The translations under genes were made by a program, and so were the position numbers. Below are positions 17,187 through 27,691 of a stretch of DNA of 64,000 bases, piece after piece (the first letter of the stretch is position 1; each line of letters opens with the position of its first letter). The notes under the pieces are model-generated. The model saw nothing but the letters and a program-made list of their open reading frames with translations. It did no database searches and was not told the origin of the DNA. The DNA is from Neobacillus paridis (GTDB lineage Bacteria; Bacillota; Bacilli; Bacillales; Cytobacillaceae), in assembly GCF_016765675.1 (NCBI RefSeq), contig NZ_JAESWB010000165.1, positions 1 to 64,000 of the forward strand, given 5' to 3'.

Positions 17187-18128
17187 TTAACTATATCTTT
17201 TTCCCGACACCCAATCGGTTGGGCGGTCATTTGGCCGAATGTCTTTTAGCGGAACAAATACCTCCAAGTGCCGGTACAGATTGGCGAATTCGGCTGGTAA
17301 CAAGCCGCCGTATTCTCCGTCTAAATTCACTTGAACTTTTTCATTGGATTGAACTTTAATCCGATTTGCTTTCGTATAAATCACATTGGGGTCATTCACG
17401 TGCTCGCCGCGGATTGCCAGTGTAACAATCCGAATAAATTCTGCAAGATTAACCTTTTTCAAAATTAATAAAGAAAATAGGCCATCGTTAATCGAAGCAT
17501 CGGGTGCTAATCTTTCAAAGCCGCCAATGGAATTGGTCAGACCGACAAGAAACATCATCGTTTCGCCTTCAAACAGCTTTCCATCATATTCGATGCGTAA
17601 GTTCGAAGCTTTAATCGAAGGCAGCATTTCGATTCCTTTTAGATAATAGGCGAGCTGACCAAGCATGGTCTTTAATTTACTTGGAACTTCATAGGTAAGC
17701 TCGGTGAGTCTGCCTCCACCGGCGATATTAATGAAATACTTATCATTGATGCGGCCAATATCGACAGGAATCAGCTCACCATTGGTAATAATGTCCACAG
17801 CTGAAGCGACATCACGGGGAATATGCAGAGCACGGGCAAAGTCATTCGTCGTACCGGATGGAATAATTCCTAATTTGGGGCGAAACTCCTGCTCAGCTAA
17901 TCCGTTTACTACCTCATGAATCGTTCCGTCCCCACCAGCAGCGATAACCACATCAAACTGACGCTCAACAGCGATTCGTGCTGCTCGCGTTGCATCACCG
18001 GCTCCGGTTGTTGCATGACAGGATGCTTCATATCCGGCTATTTCCAGTTTTTCAAGAATTTCCGGCAAATGACGCTTAATCATTTCGCGCCCTGATGTCG
18101 GATTATAAATCAATCTCGCTCGTTTCAT
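17187..18128 (-). CDS. dgkB: Diacylglycerol kinase (DgkB/YerQ)
   Basis: A soluble lipid kinase of the DAGK catalytic family, 313 residues. Visible motifs are YNPTSGRE near the N-terminus, the nucleotide-binding AAGGDGTIHEVVNGL, GIIPSGTTNDFAR, and VNLDGEYGG near the C-terminus. It phosphorylates diacylglycerol to recycle it into phospholipid synthesis. I choose ATG 18128, because AGGTGG is 8 nt upstream; the ATG at 18140 abuts the same site. Its location between gatB and rlmCD agrees with yerQ in B. subtilis. Confidence 0.92.
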   Translation of the reverse strand: MKRARLIYNPTSGREMIKRHLPEILEKLEIAGYEASCHATTGAGDATRAARIAVERQFDVVIAAGGDGTIHEVVNGLAEQEFRPKLGIIPSGTTNDFARALHIPRDVASAVDIITNGELIPVDIGRINDKYFINIAGGGRLTELTYEVPSKLKTMLGQLAYYLKGIEMLPSIKASNLRIEYDGKLFEGETMMFLVGLTNSIGGFERLAPDASINDGLFSLLILKKVNLAEFIRIVTLAIRGEHVNDPNVIYTKANRIKVQSNEKVQVNLDGEYGGLLPAEFANLYRHLEVFVPLKDIRPNDRPTDWVSGKRYS

Positions 18129-18407
18129 AAATTCATCCACCTATTTTTAAAATCCATAACGGTTTAGTCTGTTCAATATTTTACCAATTAACACTGCCAC
18201 TTACAAATAATTTGTCAGGCAAGCCCATTAACTATCATAAACCATTTTATTTTTTTTGCAAAAAACAAGTAATGATTTACTTCCAACGAGAATTTTGTAC
18301 ACGTCCTTCCTACTTTTATTTTTCAAATTCAGATATTTCAACGGAATTCTACCATTTTCCCATGTTACAATATAACTACAAATTTACCAAATAAGGGATT
18401 GGTATAA

Positions 18408-19034
18408 ATGTTTTGGCTTTTGCTGGCCGTTTCATATCTAATTGGCAGCGTTCCCACCGCCTTAATCGTAGGTAAATTATTCTTTGGCGTTGATATCCGT
18501 GAACTCGGCAGCAAGAACCCCGGAGCCACCAACACGCTTAGAGTCCTGGGAAAAAAGTCAGCTGTTTTTGTCCTGCTGATTGATCTTGGGAAAGGTGCAC
18601 TTGCGGCTTACCTCCCACTGTTCTTCCACCTTAGTGCTGAACCATTATATTTTGGCTTGGCTGCCGTCATTGGGCATTGTTTCCCGATTTTCGCCGGATT
18701 TAGAGGCGGCAAGGCTATTGCTACTACCGCCGGGGCTTTGATGATTGCGGATTTGCCGTTACTATTAATTGCTTATGTAACGTTCTTTTTCGTTATCCTG
18801 CTAACAAAATATGTATTTCTTGGGTCGATTTCTGTCGGCATAAGCCTGCTCGCTTATGATCTATATTCAGTCAGGCTGGATTTTGAATTGATCTTCTTAT
18901 TATTTTTCATCCTATTGATTTATCTCCACCGTTCCAACATTCGAAACTTCATTCTCGGCATTGAGCCGAAAATTAATGATAAAAGTTTAAAAAATGATCG
19001 GATCCCTCCAAAGGGCGGAGGATTTAAGACATGA
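18408..19034 (+). CDS. plsY: Acyl-phosphate:glycerol-3-phosphate acyltransferase PlsY
   Basis: A 208-residue multi-pass membrane enzyme with the PlsY signatures YLIGSVPTA, GSKNPGATNTLR (glycerol-phosphate site) and GFRGGKAIATTAG. It makes lysophosphatidic acid in phospholipid synthesis. Many bacilli have more than one plsY-like gene, so this may be a paralogue rather than the housekeeping copy. An extended -10-like TGTTACAAT lies about 30 nt upstream (18363-18371), without a good -35 box. Confidence 0.88.
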   Translation: MFWLLLAVSYLIGSVPTALIVGKLFFGVDIRELGSKNPGATNTLRVLGKKSAVFVLLIDLGKGALAAYLPLFFHLSAEPLYFGLAAVIGHCFPIFAGFRGGKAIATTAGALMIADLPLLLIAYVTFFFVILLTKYVFLGSISVGISLLAYDLYSVRLDFELIFLLFFILLIYLHRSNIRNFILGIEPKINDKSLKNDRIPPKGGGFKT

Positions 19035-19035
19035 G

Positions 19036-19070
19036 AAAAGAGGGTCGGCTTTTTACTGCGCCCTCTTTTT
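19036..19070 (+). terminator. Terminator of plsY
   Basis: AAAGAGGG and CCCTCTTTTT form an 8-bp stem with a T-run, just after the stop. Confidence 0.85.
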
Positions 19071-19174
19071 ATGAAAGACAGTTTACCTTCGTTCACGGCC
19101 GGTTTTGTCCTTCATCCCGCTTATGAAAGACAGTTTACCTTCGTTCGCTGCCGGTTTTGTCCTTCATCCCGGTT
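19071..19174. repeat. Two tandem 52-bp repeats
   Basis: Two nearly identical 52-bp units (19071-19122 and 19123-19174) start ATGAAAGACAGTTTACCTTC. Within each, the ends are inverted repeats (ATGAAAGACA with TGTCCTTCAT), so each transcript copy can fold. On the minus strand each unit contains ATGAAGGACAAAACCGGC, starting a short basic reading frame. They lie between convergent plsY and the thioredoxin-like gene. Confidence 0.85.
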
Positions 19175-19179
19175 TTATT

Positions 19180-19734
19180 TTATTTTAATAGTGTAGAAAT
19201 AATGCTTTCTGCCACTGTTTGCCACATATCCGGTTCAGTTTGATACCTTTTTCCAAGGCTTTTGTACATTGCCAGCTGCTTTTCTTGGAAATCCGCTGCT
19301 TCCTTGTCTGGTAAGGAAGCCCGCTCTTTCTCGACAAGTTCCTGAATTTTTGGTGCACGAGGCCCCCAGACAGCAACTTCCTCCCCTTCCTGATCGATAA
19401 AGATAAAAATGGGAATAGCTCTTGATGTACCATTCGTTAAATATTGATCCATCAGTTCAAGGTTTTGATCCCGAAGCAGAAAGTGAACTTCAATTCCCGC
19501 CGTTTCTGCAATCCGAAGCAACACTGGGTTATTTAACAGGGCATCCCCGCACCAATCCTCTGATATTACAAGGGCGCGTATTTTGTGCTGCCTTAATGCT
19601 GCCAGTTTACTTCGATCATTCTCCGTTAACGTGAAGCGTTCATAAATCGAAAGCATTTCCACCTTATTCCTTTTCATTGAATTTATGTACTCCTCAACCG
19701 TCATTCCTTTTTGGAACCATGAATTTAAATCCAC
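19180..19734 (-). CDS. Thioredoxin-fold family protein with single active-site Cys
   Basis: A 184-residue cytoplasmic protein of the thioredoxin superfamily. The active-site region is SEDWCGDA: tryptophan and one cysteine are kept, but the second cysteine of a CxxC pair is replaced (C-G-D-A). The cis-proline region SRAIPIFIFID follows. The single-Cys site suggests a role other than simple dithiol exchange, such as a monothiol redox step or thiol sensing. GTG start at 19734, with AAGGAG about 9 nt upstream. Confidence 0.75.
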   Translation of the reverse strand: MDLNSWFQKGMTVEEYINSMKRNKVEMLSIYERFTLTENDRSKLAALRQHKIRALVISEDWCGDALLNNPVLLRIAETAGIEVHFLLRDQNLELMDQYLTNGTSRAIPIFIFIDQEGEEVAVWGPRAPKIQELVEKERASLPDKEAADFQEKQLAMYKSLGKRYQTEPDMWQTVAESIISTLLK

Positions 19735-19948
19735 AATATCGAACTCCTTTCATTTCCTTTATCATAAATGTTTTTGTTTGTCCTTACAATGATAGTACTT
19801 ACAAATAGTACCATTACTATATTAAAAGTATTTATAATTATGGTAAAAAAATAATATTTTCTACTGGAAATGCTTTCAATAAATTGATAGAATATTAAAT
19901 ATAGGGGAAATATTATTATAATTATTATTCTAAAAAGGGGGAAAATGG

Positions 19949-21445
19949 ATGTCTGATCAAACTTTACAACTTATTTCGATCACCATCTATATCGTAGGTA
20001 TGCTCTGGATCGGCTGGTATGCCTACCGAAAAACTAGCAATCTTACAGATTATATGCTTGGGGGCCGGTCGTTAGGACCTGCGGTAACCGCTCTGAGTGC
20101 AGGCGCCGCCGACATGAGCGGTTGGCTGTTAATGGGGCTGCCTGGCGCCATTTATGTCAGCGGGCTGGCAGAAGCCTGGATCGCCATTGGTTTAACTATT
20201 GGTGCCTATCTAAACTGGTTATTCGTTGCACCGCGCTTACGTTCCTACACGAAAGTGGCAAACGACTCAATTACCATTCCAAGTTACTTGGAAAACCGCT
20301 TCAAGGATAATACAAAGTTGTTGCGTGTTGTCTCTGGAATTGTTATTCTTCTGTTCTTTACATTCTACGTTTCTTCCGGAATGGTTTCCGGTGCTGTCTT
20401 CTTTGAGAACTCCTTTGGTACTAGTTATCATATTGGATTATTTATTGTTGGCGGCGTTGTCGTGGCCTATACATTGTTCGGTGGTTTCCTTGCCGTAAGC
20501 TACACTGACTTTATTCAAGGCTTGATGATGCTGATTGCCCTTCTCCTTGTTCCGGCAATTGGAATTTTCAAAACCGGTGGCCCTGCCGAAACATTTGATA
20601 CGATCCGGGCAATTGACCCAACTTTACTAGATTTGTTCAAAGGCACAACCTTTATTGGGATTATTTCTGCTGCGGCATGGGGGCTTGGCTACTTTGGTCA
20701 GCCGCACATCATTGTCCGCTTTATGGCAATCAAAACCGTTAAAGAAACAAAAAGTGCCCGCCGCATTGGAATGGGCTGGATGATTTTCTCCTTGCTTGGG
20801 ACAATTTTTACAGCATTAATTGGGATTGCCTATTTCCATGAAAACACGGCCCATATCCTGAAAAATCCGGAGGCTGTGTTCATTTCCTTGAGCCAGATTT
20901 TCTTCCATCCGCTGTTTGCCGGATTTGCTTTAGCTGCTATCTTGGCCGCGATTATGAGTACGATTTCGTCACAATTAATCGTTACCTCCAGTGCCCTGGT
21001 TGAAGATTTATATAAGGTCGTCATGAACAAAAAAGCCACCGACCGCCACCTTGTTTTCTTAGGCAGAATGGCCGTTCTGCTCGTAGCTATAGTTGCTATT
21101 GCCCTCGCATTCAAACAGGATAACACCATTTTAAACCTGGTTGCCTATGCATGGGCTGGTTTCGGAGCTTCCTTCGGTCCGGTTATTCTTTTAAGCTTAT
21201 TCTGGAAAAAGATGACGAACTGGGGTGCTTTGTCCGGAATGATTGTCGGGGCTATCACCGTTATTGTTTGGAAAAACTTTGACCTTGGAAAAGTTATTTT
21301 CGGACAATCCTTGTATGAAATCGTTCCAGGCTTTGTATTTAACCTTATGGTTGCTGTCATCGTCAGCTTGATTACCTATAAGAAAAATGAAGAAATCGAA
21401 AGCGAATTTGATGAAAGTGTTCGTTTATTAAGAGAAGAACAATAA
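19949..21445 (+). CDS. putP: Sodium/proline symporter (PutP/OpuE type)
   Basis: A 498-residue solute:sodium symporter with about 13 membrane helices. The sodium-site region SAGAADMSGWLLMGLPGA contains Asp55, the same position as the essential Asp55 of E. coli PutP. It imports proline for nutrition or osmoprotection; the location upstream of gatCAB matches opuE in B. subtilis. GGGGG lies 8 nt before ATG 19949. The about 210-nt upstream region is very A/T rich; no clear sigma-A or sigma-B box was found. Confidence 0.92.
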   Translation: MSDQTLQLISITIYIVGMLWIGWYAYRKTSNLTDYMLGGRSLGPAVTALSAGAADMSGWLLMGLPGAIYVSGLAEAWIAIGLTIGAYLNWLFVAPRLRSYTKVANDSITIPSYLENRFKDNTKLLRVVSGIVILLFFTFYVSSGMVSGAVFFENSFGTSYHIGLFIVGGVVVAYTLFGGFLAVSYTDFIQGLMMLIALLLVPAIGIFKTGGPAETFDTIRAIDPTLLDLFKGTTFIGIISAAAWGLGYFGQPHIIVRFMAIKTVKETKSARRIGMGWMIFSLLGTIFTALIGIAYFHENTAHILKNPEAVFISLSQIFFHPLFAGFALAAILAAIMSTISSQLIVTSSALVEDLYKVVMNKKATDRHLVFLGRMAVLLVAIVAIALAFKQDNTILNLVAYAWAGFGASFGPVILLSLFWKKMTNWGALSGMIVGAITVIVWKNFDLGKVIFGQSLYEIVPGFVFNLMVAVIVSLITYKKNEEIESEFDESVRLLREEQ

Positions 21446-21459
21446 GAATTATAGAAGAG

Positions 21460-21488
21460 AAACGCTCAACCCGAGCGTTTTTCTTTTT
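21460..21488 (+). terminator. Terminator of putP
   Basis: AAACGCTC-AACC-GAGCGTTTTTC: a perfect stem with T-rich tail, about 15 nt after the stop. Confidence 0.9.
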
Positions 21489-21649
21489 AAGCAGGTCGTG
21501 TTCTTCATTACTCCTCAAATAGAATCCTCACTTTCAGCCAACAGAATAGCAAACTCATCCTAACTCTACATTTTTGATGGCTTACTATTTTTGCATACAG
21601 CCAATATAATAGAAGTAGTAGTATGAATATGTTTGAAGGAGTGAAAAGG

Positions 21650-23248
21650 ATGAAAAGCCAAATGAAAATTTGGATTATTGGGCTCGTCTCATTTTGTATG
21701 TTATTCGGCACATCACTGTCCTCCACCTTTGCCGCAACCAGCAAAAAGGTTCTTGGCAATGAATTCATCAATGGGCTTGTTTTATTCAAGGAAAACGGAA
21801 AATACGGCATGATCGACAAAAAAGAAAAAACGGTAATTAAACCGGTGTATGACGAGATCTACCCATCAAGGTCATTCAAGAATTTCGTATTGGTTAAAAA
21901 GAACAAGAAGTACGGAGCCGTTAGTGTGAAGGGAAAGGTGATTGTTTCTCCAGTATATGATTCCGTTGAGTACGGGAACAGCAGCCTGATCATCGTTGTT
22001 AAAAATAAAAAATATGGACTCATTAGCACCAGCGGCAAGACAATAGTCTCTCCCAAATATGAAAAAATTTCCCGCTTCTCTAATGAAGTCGCTTATTACA
22101 AGCAGAACGGGAAATACGGCATCATCAATTCAAAGGGGAAAATTATTCTTAAAGCAAACTACGAAAAAATAACCGCCAACACCAACGGCATCTTTACAGT
22201 AGTTCAAAATAAAAAGTATGGTTTAGTCGATCACAATGGTAAAGTCATTGTAAAGCCAGCCTATTCTAGCATAGGTTCCTTCATAAATGGTTTAGCACAT
22301 ATCCGCGATGGCGGAAAGTACGGGGTTATTAGCATAACGGGAAATATCATTTCCCCACCCAAATATGATTATATCTCAACCTTTTTCAATGGTTATGCCC
22401 AGACAAGATTCAATAATAAATTTGGTTTCATTAGTACAAAGGGGAAAGTGGTGGCTGAACCAAGTTTTGACTCTGTTGGTGTGTTTAGAAATGGCTTAGC
22501 ACCAATAAAAGTAAATGGTCTACTTGGGTTTATTGATACCACCGGAAACATCGTGATTAAGCCACAGTATGACGCAGATTACGAGAGTGACGAAGGTGGA
22601 TTGTTTGAATTTTGGCAGGATGCAGCGGTTGTTTCCAAAAATGAAAAGTTTGGTATTATTAACAAAAAAGGCGCTGTGGTACTCGATTTCAACTACGATT
22701 ATATCAGCCATTTCAACCAAAAAGGGTTAGCGGTTATCAGGCAGAACCATAAATACGGCATCGTGAATTTGGCGGGGAAAATTATTGTAAAACCAACCTA
22801 TGACTATATGCGACTGGCCAGCTATGCCGACGGTGAGATTAATGGGGATTTCGTTATCTATAAAAAAGGCAGCAAAGAAGGGGCCATTGATAGTAAAGGA
22901 AAAATCATCATTACAGCGAAATACGACCGGATTGATCCATTAGAATATAAAGGTTTGATCAGAGTGATGAAAGGGTCTAAATATGGACTCGTCACCTCAT
23001 CCGGAAAGGTACTAGTTGAACCAAAATATAGCGAGATTGGCCTCTTTTATCCAAGTAATTATCATTTGGCAAGTGTTGTTTATAAAGGAAAATCCGGCTT
23101 TATCAATGAGCAGGGAAAAATCGTCATTCAACCGCAATATGATCAAATAAACAGCTTTCATGAAGGTCTGCTCTATGTGAAAAAGGACGGAAAAGCTGGA
23201 TTTATTGATAAAAATGGAAAAGTGGTTATAAAGCTGATTTATAAATAA
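21650..23248 (+). CDS. Secreted WG-repeat protein
   Basis: A 532-residue protein with an N-terminal signal peptide (KIWIIGLVSFCMLFGTSLSS, probable cleavage near TFAA). The rest is about 14 WG-type repeats, each built around (N/G)xKYG(L/I)I...KGKxVIxPxYD. WG repeats form beta-strand modules thought to mediate binding; no catalytic motif is present. It probably acts outside the membrane as a binding or scaffold protein. Start ATG 21650 has AAGGAG 8 nt upstream. Single gene, flanked by putP on the same strand and the convergent gat operon. Confidence 0.88.
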   Translation: MKSQMKIWIIGLVSFCMLFGTSLSSTFAATSKKVLGNEFINGLVLFKENGKYGMIDKKEKTVIKPVYDEIYPSRSFKNFVLVKKNKKYGAVSVKGKVIVSPVYDSVEYGNSSLIIVVKNKKYGLISTSGKTIVSPKYEKISRFSNEVAYYKQNGKYGIINSKGKIILKANYEKITANTNGIFTVVQNKKYGLVDHNGKVIVKPAYSSIGSFINGLAHIRDGGKYGVISITGNIISPPKYDYISTFFNGYAQTRFNNKFGFISTKGKVVAEPSFDSVGVFRNGLAPIKVNGLLGFIDTTGNIVIKPQYDADYESDEGGLFEFWQDAAVVSKNEKFGIINKKGAVVLDFNYDYISHFNQKGLAVIRQNHKYGIVNLAGKIIVKPTYDYMRLASYADGEINGDFVIYKKGSKEGAIDSKGKIIITAKYDRIDPLEYKGLIRVMKGSKYGLVTSSGKVLVEPKYSEIGLFYPSNYHLASVVYKGKSGFINEQGKIVIQPQYDQINSFHEGLLYVKKDGKAGFIDKNGKVVIKLIYK

Positions 23249-23324
23249 AACAAAAATGTACCGGTAAACTCGGCTTGTATCACTTCTTAAAGTTAGGTGA
23301 AATTTTATACTTTCTTTTCTAGTA

Positions 23325-23360
23325 AGAAACAGCCGGCAGAAAGGATTCTGCCGACTGGCC
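23325..23360 (-). terminator. Terminator of the gatCAB operon
   Basis: On the minus strand AGTCGGCAGA-ATCCTT-TCTGCCGGCT is followed by GTTTCTT. The stem is strong and just downstream of gatB. Confidence 0.8.
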
Positions 23361-23362
23361 TT

Positions 23363-24790
23363 TTAGCGTTTTTGTAATTCCTGCTGCAATAATTTGTTGA
23401 CTACTTGCGGATTGGCTTGTCCTTTTGTTGCTTTCATAACCTGACCAACAAGGGAGCCTGCTGCTTTTGCTTTACCACCTTTGAAGTCCTCAACTGATTT
23501 CGGATTTGCATCCAAAACCTCTGAGATAATTTTTAGCAGTGTGCTTTCATCAGAAATTTGCACAAGTCCTTTTTCTTTAACAATCTTCTCAGCATCGCCG
23601 CCGTTTTCGATTAACTCTTTGAATACCGTCTTGGCAATCTTTGAAGATATCGTGCCGTTTTCAATCAGTTTAATCATGCCGGCCAGACCCTCTGGAGTCA
23701 AAGCAACCTCATGCAATTCTTTTCCTTCGGCGTTTAAATAACCGGAAACTTCACCCATAATCCAGTTGGAAGCCTGTTTGGCATCAGCCCCGGCATGAAC
23801 GGTGGCTTCAAAGAAGTCAGCGGTTTCTTTTGTCACAGTTAATACTTTGGCATCATAAACCGGCAATCCAAGCTCTTCTACATAGCGTTTTTGCCGCTGA
23901 TCCGGCAGTTCCGGAATCTCAGCACGGATGCGGGATTTCCAGTCTTCATCAATATAAAGCTCTAATAAGTCCGGTTCGGGGAAGTAGCGGTAATCATCAG
24001 AGCCTTCCTTCACCCGCATGAGGATTGTTGTCCCGGTGGCTTCATCAAAGCGGCGTGTTTCCTGCTCGATTTTTCCGCCTGCCATCACAACTTCTCGTTG
24101 CCGCTTCTCCTCAAATTCAAGTCCTTTACGGACAAAATTGAACGAGTTTAAGTTTTTCAACTCGGTTTTTGTCCCGAATTCTTTTTGTCCCACAGGACGA
24201 ATGGAGATATTGGCATCACATCTTAGTGAGCCCTCTTCCATTTTACAGTCGGATACACCGGTATATTGAATAATCGATTTTAATTTTTCCAAATAGGCGT
24301 AGGCTTCATTCGGCGTGCGAATATCCGGTTCCGAGACAATTTCAATCAGCGGTGTTCCCTGACGGTTAATGTCGACCAAAGAATAGCCTTTTTCATGGTT
24401 TAACTTACCGGCATCTTCTTCTAAATGGATGCGGGTAATGCCGATTTTCTTTTTATAGCCATCAACTTCAATTTCAATCCAGCCATGCTCGCCGATTGGC
24501 TGGTCAAATTGAGAAATCTGATATGCCTTGGGATTGTCTGGGTAAAAATAGTTTTTTCGGTCAAATTTTGTGTGCGTGGCGATTTGACAATTCAACGCCA
24601 TCGCCGCCTTCATGCCGTAATCAACAACCTTCCTGTTTAAAACAGGAAGGACGCCTGGGTACCCTAAATCAATCACACTTGTATTAGTGTTCGGCACGGC
24701 CCCAAAATGGTTTGGACTGGATGAAAAGATTTTCGATTCGGTTTTTAACTCAACATGGACTTCAAGTCCGATTACTGTTTCAAATTCCAC
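23363..24790 (-). CDS. gatB: Aspartyl/glutamyl-tRNA amidotransferase subunit B
   Basis: A 475-residue subunit that phosphorylates and transamidates Glu-tRNA(Gln) or Asp-tRNA(Asn). Conserved parts include [43 protein letters not shown] and the C-terminal YqeY-like tail ([19 protein letters not shown]). GTG start with GGGGGTG upstream. Third gene of gatC-gatA-gatB; it begins about 13 nt after gatA. Confidence 0.97.
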   Translation of the reverse strand: MEFETVIGLEVHVELKTESKIFSSSPNHFGAVPNTNTSVIDLGYPGVLPVLNRKVVDYGMKAAMALNCQIATHTKFDRKNYFYPDNPKAYQISQFDQPIGEHGWIEIEVDGYKKKIGITRIHLEEDAGKLNHEKGYSLVDINRQGTPLIEIVSEPDIRTPNEAYAYLEKLKSIIQYTGVSDCKMEEGSLRCDANISIRPVGQKEFGTKTELKNLNSFNFVRKGLEFEEKRQREVVMAGGKIEQETRRFDEATGTTILMRVKEGSDDYRYFPEPDLLELYIDEDWKSRIRAEIPELPDQRQKRYVEELGLPVYDAKVLTVTKETADFFEATVHAGADAKQASNWIMGEVSGYLNAEGKELHEVALTPEGLAGMIKLIENGTISSKIAKTVFKELIENGGDAEKIVKEKGLVQISDESTLLKIISEVLDANPKSVEDFKGGKAKAAGSLVGQVMKATKGQANPQVVNKLLQQELQKR

Positions 24791-24803
24791 TTTCGTTCAC
24801 CCC

Positions 24804-26261
24804 CTACAATTGTGGCTTCTGTGTATGATAGTCTGTTGCCTGCTCGAAGGCATGGGCAACGCGATAAACGCAAGCTTCATCAAAATGCTTACCGATAATT
24901 TGTAATCCAAGCGGAAGTCCGCCATCAAAGCCGCATGGCACAGATATGCCCGGGACGCCGGCAAGATTCACCGGAATCGTTAAAATATCATTGACATACA
25001 TTGTCATTGGATCGTCGATATTTTCGCCGATTTTGAACGCTGGAGTCGGCGTAGTCGGACCGATAATGACATCATAGTGTTCAAATACCTTTTCAAAATC
25101 TTGCTTAATCAAAGTACGCACTTTCTGTGCCTTTTTATAGTAAGCATCATAGTAACCTGAACTCAACGCAAAAGTACCAAGCATAATACGGCGCTTGACT
25201 TCATCACCGAAGCCTTCCGCTCTTGTATTTTTGTATAAGTCTAATAGTGTCTCGGCATTCGGTGACCGATACCCGTAGCGGACACCATCAAAGCGGGCAA
25301 GGTTGGCCGATGCTTCGGATGATGACAACAGATAATAAGTGGCCAAGGCATATTTCGAGTGTGGTAGTGAAACTTCTTCCCAAACAGCCCCAAGGCCTTC
25401 CAGCACCTTTAATGCGTCTAAAACGGATTGACGGACAGATTCATTGACACCCTCACCAAGATATTCTTTTGGAACAGCAATTTTTAAACCTTTGACATCA
25501 CCAGTCAAGCTCTTGGTAAAATTCGGAACATCGACATTGGCTGATGTGGAGTCCATCGGATCAAGGCCGGAAATAGCTTCAAGCAGGTAAGCATTATCCT
25601 CAACCGTTCTCGTGATCGGCCCGATTTGATCAAGTGAAGAGGCAAAGGCTACAAGTCCAAAGCGGGAGACCCTCCCATAGGTTGGCTTCATGCCCACGAC
25701 ACCGCAAAATGCAGCTGGCTGGCGAATCGACCCGCCTGTATCAGAACCAAGGGAGAATAATACTTCACCTGCAGCAACGGAAGCAGCCGAACCGCCTGAA
25801 GATCCGCCTGGAACTCTGTCTAAATTCCATGGATTATATGTTTTTTGGAAGTGCGAGTTTTCGTTCGATGACCCCATCGCAAACTCGTCCATGTTCAATT
25901 TACCGATTGTCACCGTCTCTGCCTTTTGTAATTTTTGCACGACAGTGGCATCATAAATTGGATCAAAGTTTTCAAGAATTTTGCTGGCACAGGTTGTCCT
26001 TAATCCTTTCGTGACAATATTGTCCTTTATTCCAATCGGCATGCCAAAAAGAAGCCCTTCGGCGTTACCAGAGCTGAGCTTTTCGTCAAGGACCTTTGCG
26101 GTTTGCCGCGCCTGTTCTTCGTTTAATGTTAAAAATGCCTGTACCTTGTCATCCACTTCAGCGATTCGTTTATACGATTCATCAACAAGGTCAGATACTT
26201 TCAGCTCTTTTTTATGTAAAAGCTCATGCAAATCTGATACTTTATGATCAAATAAACTCAC
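24804..26261 (-). CDS. gatA: Aspartyl/glutamyl-tRNA amidotransferase subunit A
   Basis: A 485-residue amidase-signature enzyme that releases ammonia from glutamine for GatB. The Ser-cisSer-Lys catalytic set is visible: GIKDNI (Lys), [14 protein letters not shown] and [19 protein letters not shown] start with AGGAGG upstream. The gene lies 15 nt after gatC. Confidence 0.97.
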   Translation of the reverse strand: MSLFDHKVSDLHELLHKKELKVSDLVDESYKRIAEVDDKVQAFLTLNEEQARQTAKVLDEKLSSGNAEGLLFGMPIGIKDNIVTKGLRTTCASKILENFDPIYDATVVQKLQKAETVTIGKLNMDEFAMGSSNENSHFQKTYNPWNLDRVPGGSSGGSAASVAAGEVLFSLGSDTGGSIRQPAAFCGVVGMKPTYGRVSRFGLVAFASSLDQIGPITRTVEDNAYLLEAISGLDPMDSTSANVDVPNFTKSLTGDVKGLKIAVPKEYLGEGVNESVRQSVLDALKVLEGLGAVWEEVSLPHSKYALATYYLLSSSEASANLARFDGVRYGYRSPNAETLLDLYKNTRAEGFGDEVKRRIMLGTFALSSGYYDAYYKKAQKVRTLIKQDFEKVFEHYDVIIGPTTPTPAFKIGENIDDPMTMYVNDILTIPVNLAGVPGISVPCGFDGGLPLGLQIIGKHFDEACVYRVAHAFEQATDYHTQKPQL

Positions 26262-26276
26262 TTTTTTGGTCCTCCT

Positions 26277-26570
26277 CTACTCCCCTAAAATCGATGGCAC
26301 TTTAAATTGCCCATCCTGATGTTCAGGCGCATTTTTCAATACTTCTTCCTGCGGTAATCCCAGCTGCGGAATGTCCTCGCGCAAAACATTTTTCATATCA
26401 AGCACATGGTATGTAGGTTTGACATTATCCGTATCCAGTTCATTTAATTGTTCTGCAAATGTGATGATGGCATCAAGCTGTTTTGTAAACTTTTCCGCCT
26501 CTTGTTCCGTAATCGCAAGCCGTGCCAAATTGGCCACATGCTTCACCTGCTCTGTTGAAATCCGTGACAT
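26277..26570 (-). CDS. gatC: Aspartyl/glutamyl-tRNA amidotransferase subunit C
   Basis: The 97-residue stabilising subunit of GatCAB, with the typical N-terminus ([10 protein letters not shown]), the central [16 protein letters not shown] and C-terminal REDIPQ. First gene of the operon. GGAGGGG is placed upstream of ATG 26570. Confidence 0.96.
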   Translation of the reverse strand: MSRISTEQVKHVANLARLAITEQEAEKFTKQLDAIITFAEQLNELDTDNVKPTYHVLDMKNVLREDIPQLGLPQEEVLKNAPEHQDGQFKVPSILGE

Positions 26571-26604
26571 AACGATCCCCTCCGATCACTTTTATTTACT
26601 ATTG

Positions 26605-26634
26605 ATGATACCAAACTTTTTTGCTTTACCGCAA
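26605..26634 (-). promoter_or_regulatory. Predicted promoter of gatCAB
   Basis: TTGCGG (26634-26629) and TATCAT (26610-26605) are 18 nt apart, about 35 nt upstream of gatC. The remaining ~310 nt up to the next gene on the other strand hold no gene that I can see. Confidence 0.55.
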
Positions 26635-26951
26635 TGATTCCTTCTCCATTATGGCCAAGTTCATTATGATTTAATGGCTGTCTTGGAACACCTATTTTTT
26701 GATACCCAAAGATATGGCCTGCAAATTTGCGTTATTTTGAAATCTACCTTTAAACAATGGTAAAATAGATTCCAACTATGCTTCATGATTACATCGCATT
26801 GACTCTAGTTTTAATTTTTATATACAAAGTAAAGAGTAGCAAACTAGGGAATTTTTTCAATTTATGTAAAACCCACCTAGAATCCTATTGCTGCGAGTGA
26901 ATTTTTGGTTAAAACATAAAAATCAAACTTTATAGTTTAGGAGAATCACTT

Positions 26952-27617
26952 ATGAAAAAAAGAAGACGGAAGAAATTTAGAACGTTTTTCGGTCTGCTCG
27001 TGCTTTTTGGAATTTTGGCGATGATTCAAACTTATTTTCAACAAAGTCCTTCTATACCGCGAGAAAAAACTGATCCCTTTGCTGGGGTTAAAAAATATCG
27101 TCCTCAACTTCAAAGTGAATTAGCAAAGTACCATCTTGAAAAATACACAGATGTTTTGGTTGCATTGATGCAGCAAGAAAGCCACGGTCAAGGCGGCGAT
27201 CCCATGCAGGCTTCCGAGTCGGCCGGTTTGGCAAAGAATACGATTCAGAATCCGAAACAGAGCATTCAAGTAGGGGTGAAACATTTTCATCGGGTTCTCA
27301 CCTATGGCCGTCAGCAAAAGGTGGATTTCCCGACAATTATTCAAGCCTACAACATGGGCACCGGCTATATTACCTTCGTGGCACAGCACGGCGGCAAGCA
27401 TAGCGAGGAACTAGCTAAACAGTTCTCAAAGATACAGGTGAAAAAGAAGCCTGATCTTTATAATTGCGGCGGAGATAAAAATAATTTCCGCTACCCTTAC
27501 TGTTATGGTGACTTCACCTACAGTACAAAGGTGATAAAAAACATGCGATTGCTGGTTGACAGCGTGCCAGTAAGTGGGAATGGGGAAAAAATAAAACTGG
27601 GGAATCGTTTTGAATAG
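26952..27617 (+). CDS. Lysozyme-like (lytic transglycosylase fold) exported protein
   Basis: A 221-residue protein with a basic N-terminus and one membrane/signal helix (FFGLLVLFGILAMIQTYF). The rest is a CwlT/YocA-type lysozyme domain: LVALMQQESHG carries the catalytic Glu; DPMQASES, GVKHF and IIQAYNMG are family signatures. It probably cleaves the glycan strand of peptidoglycan at the cell surface. GGAG lies 7 nt before ATG 26952. It sits beside the large 52-bp repeat array. Confidence 0.85.
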   Translation: MKKRRRKKFRTFFGLLVLFGILAMIQTYFQQSPSIPREKTDPFAGVKKYRPQLQSELAKYHLEKYTDVLVALMQQESHGQGGDPMQASESAGLAKNTIQNPKQSIQVGVKHFHRVLTYGRQQKVDFPTIIQAYNMGTGYITFVAQHGGKHSEELAKQFSKIQVKKKPDLYNCGGDKNNFRYPYCYGDFTYSTKVIKNMRLLVDSVPVSGNGEKIKLGNRFE

Positions 27618-27691
27618 TTGATTTTCTTAGTGTAATTTGCAGGGGTGACTGGCCGGACTTGGGTTTTCTCTCCCTTCCCGGTCACTCGTTT

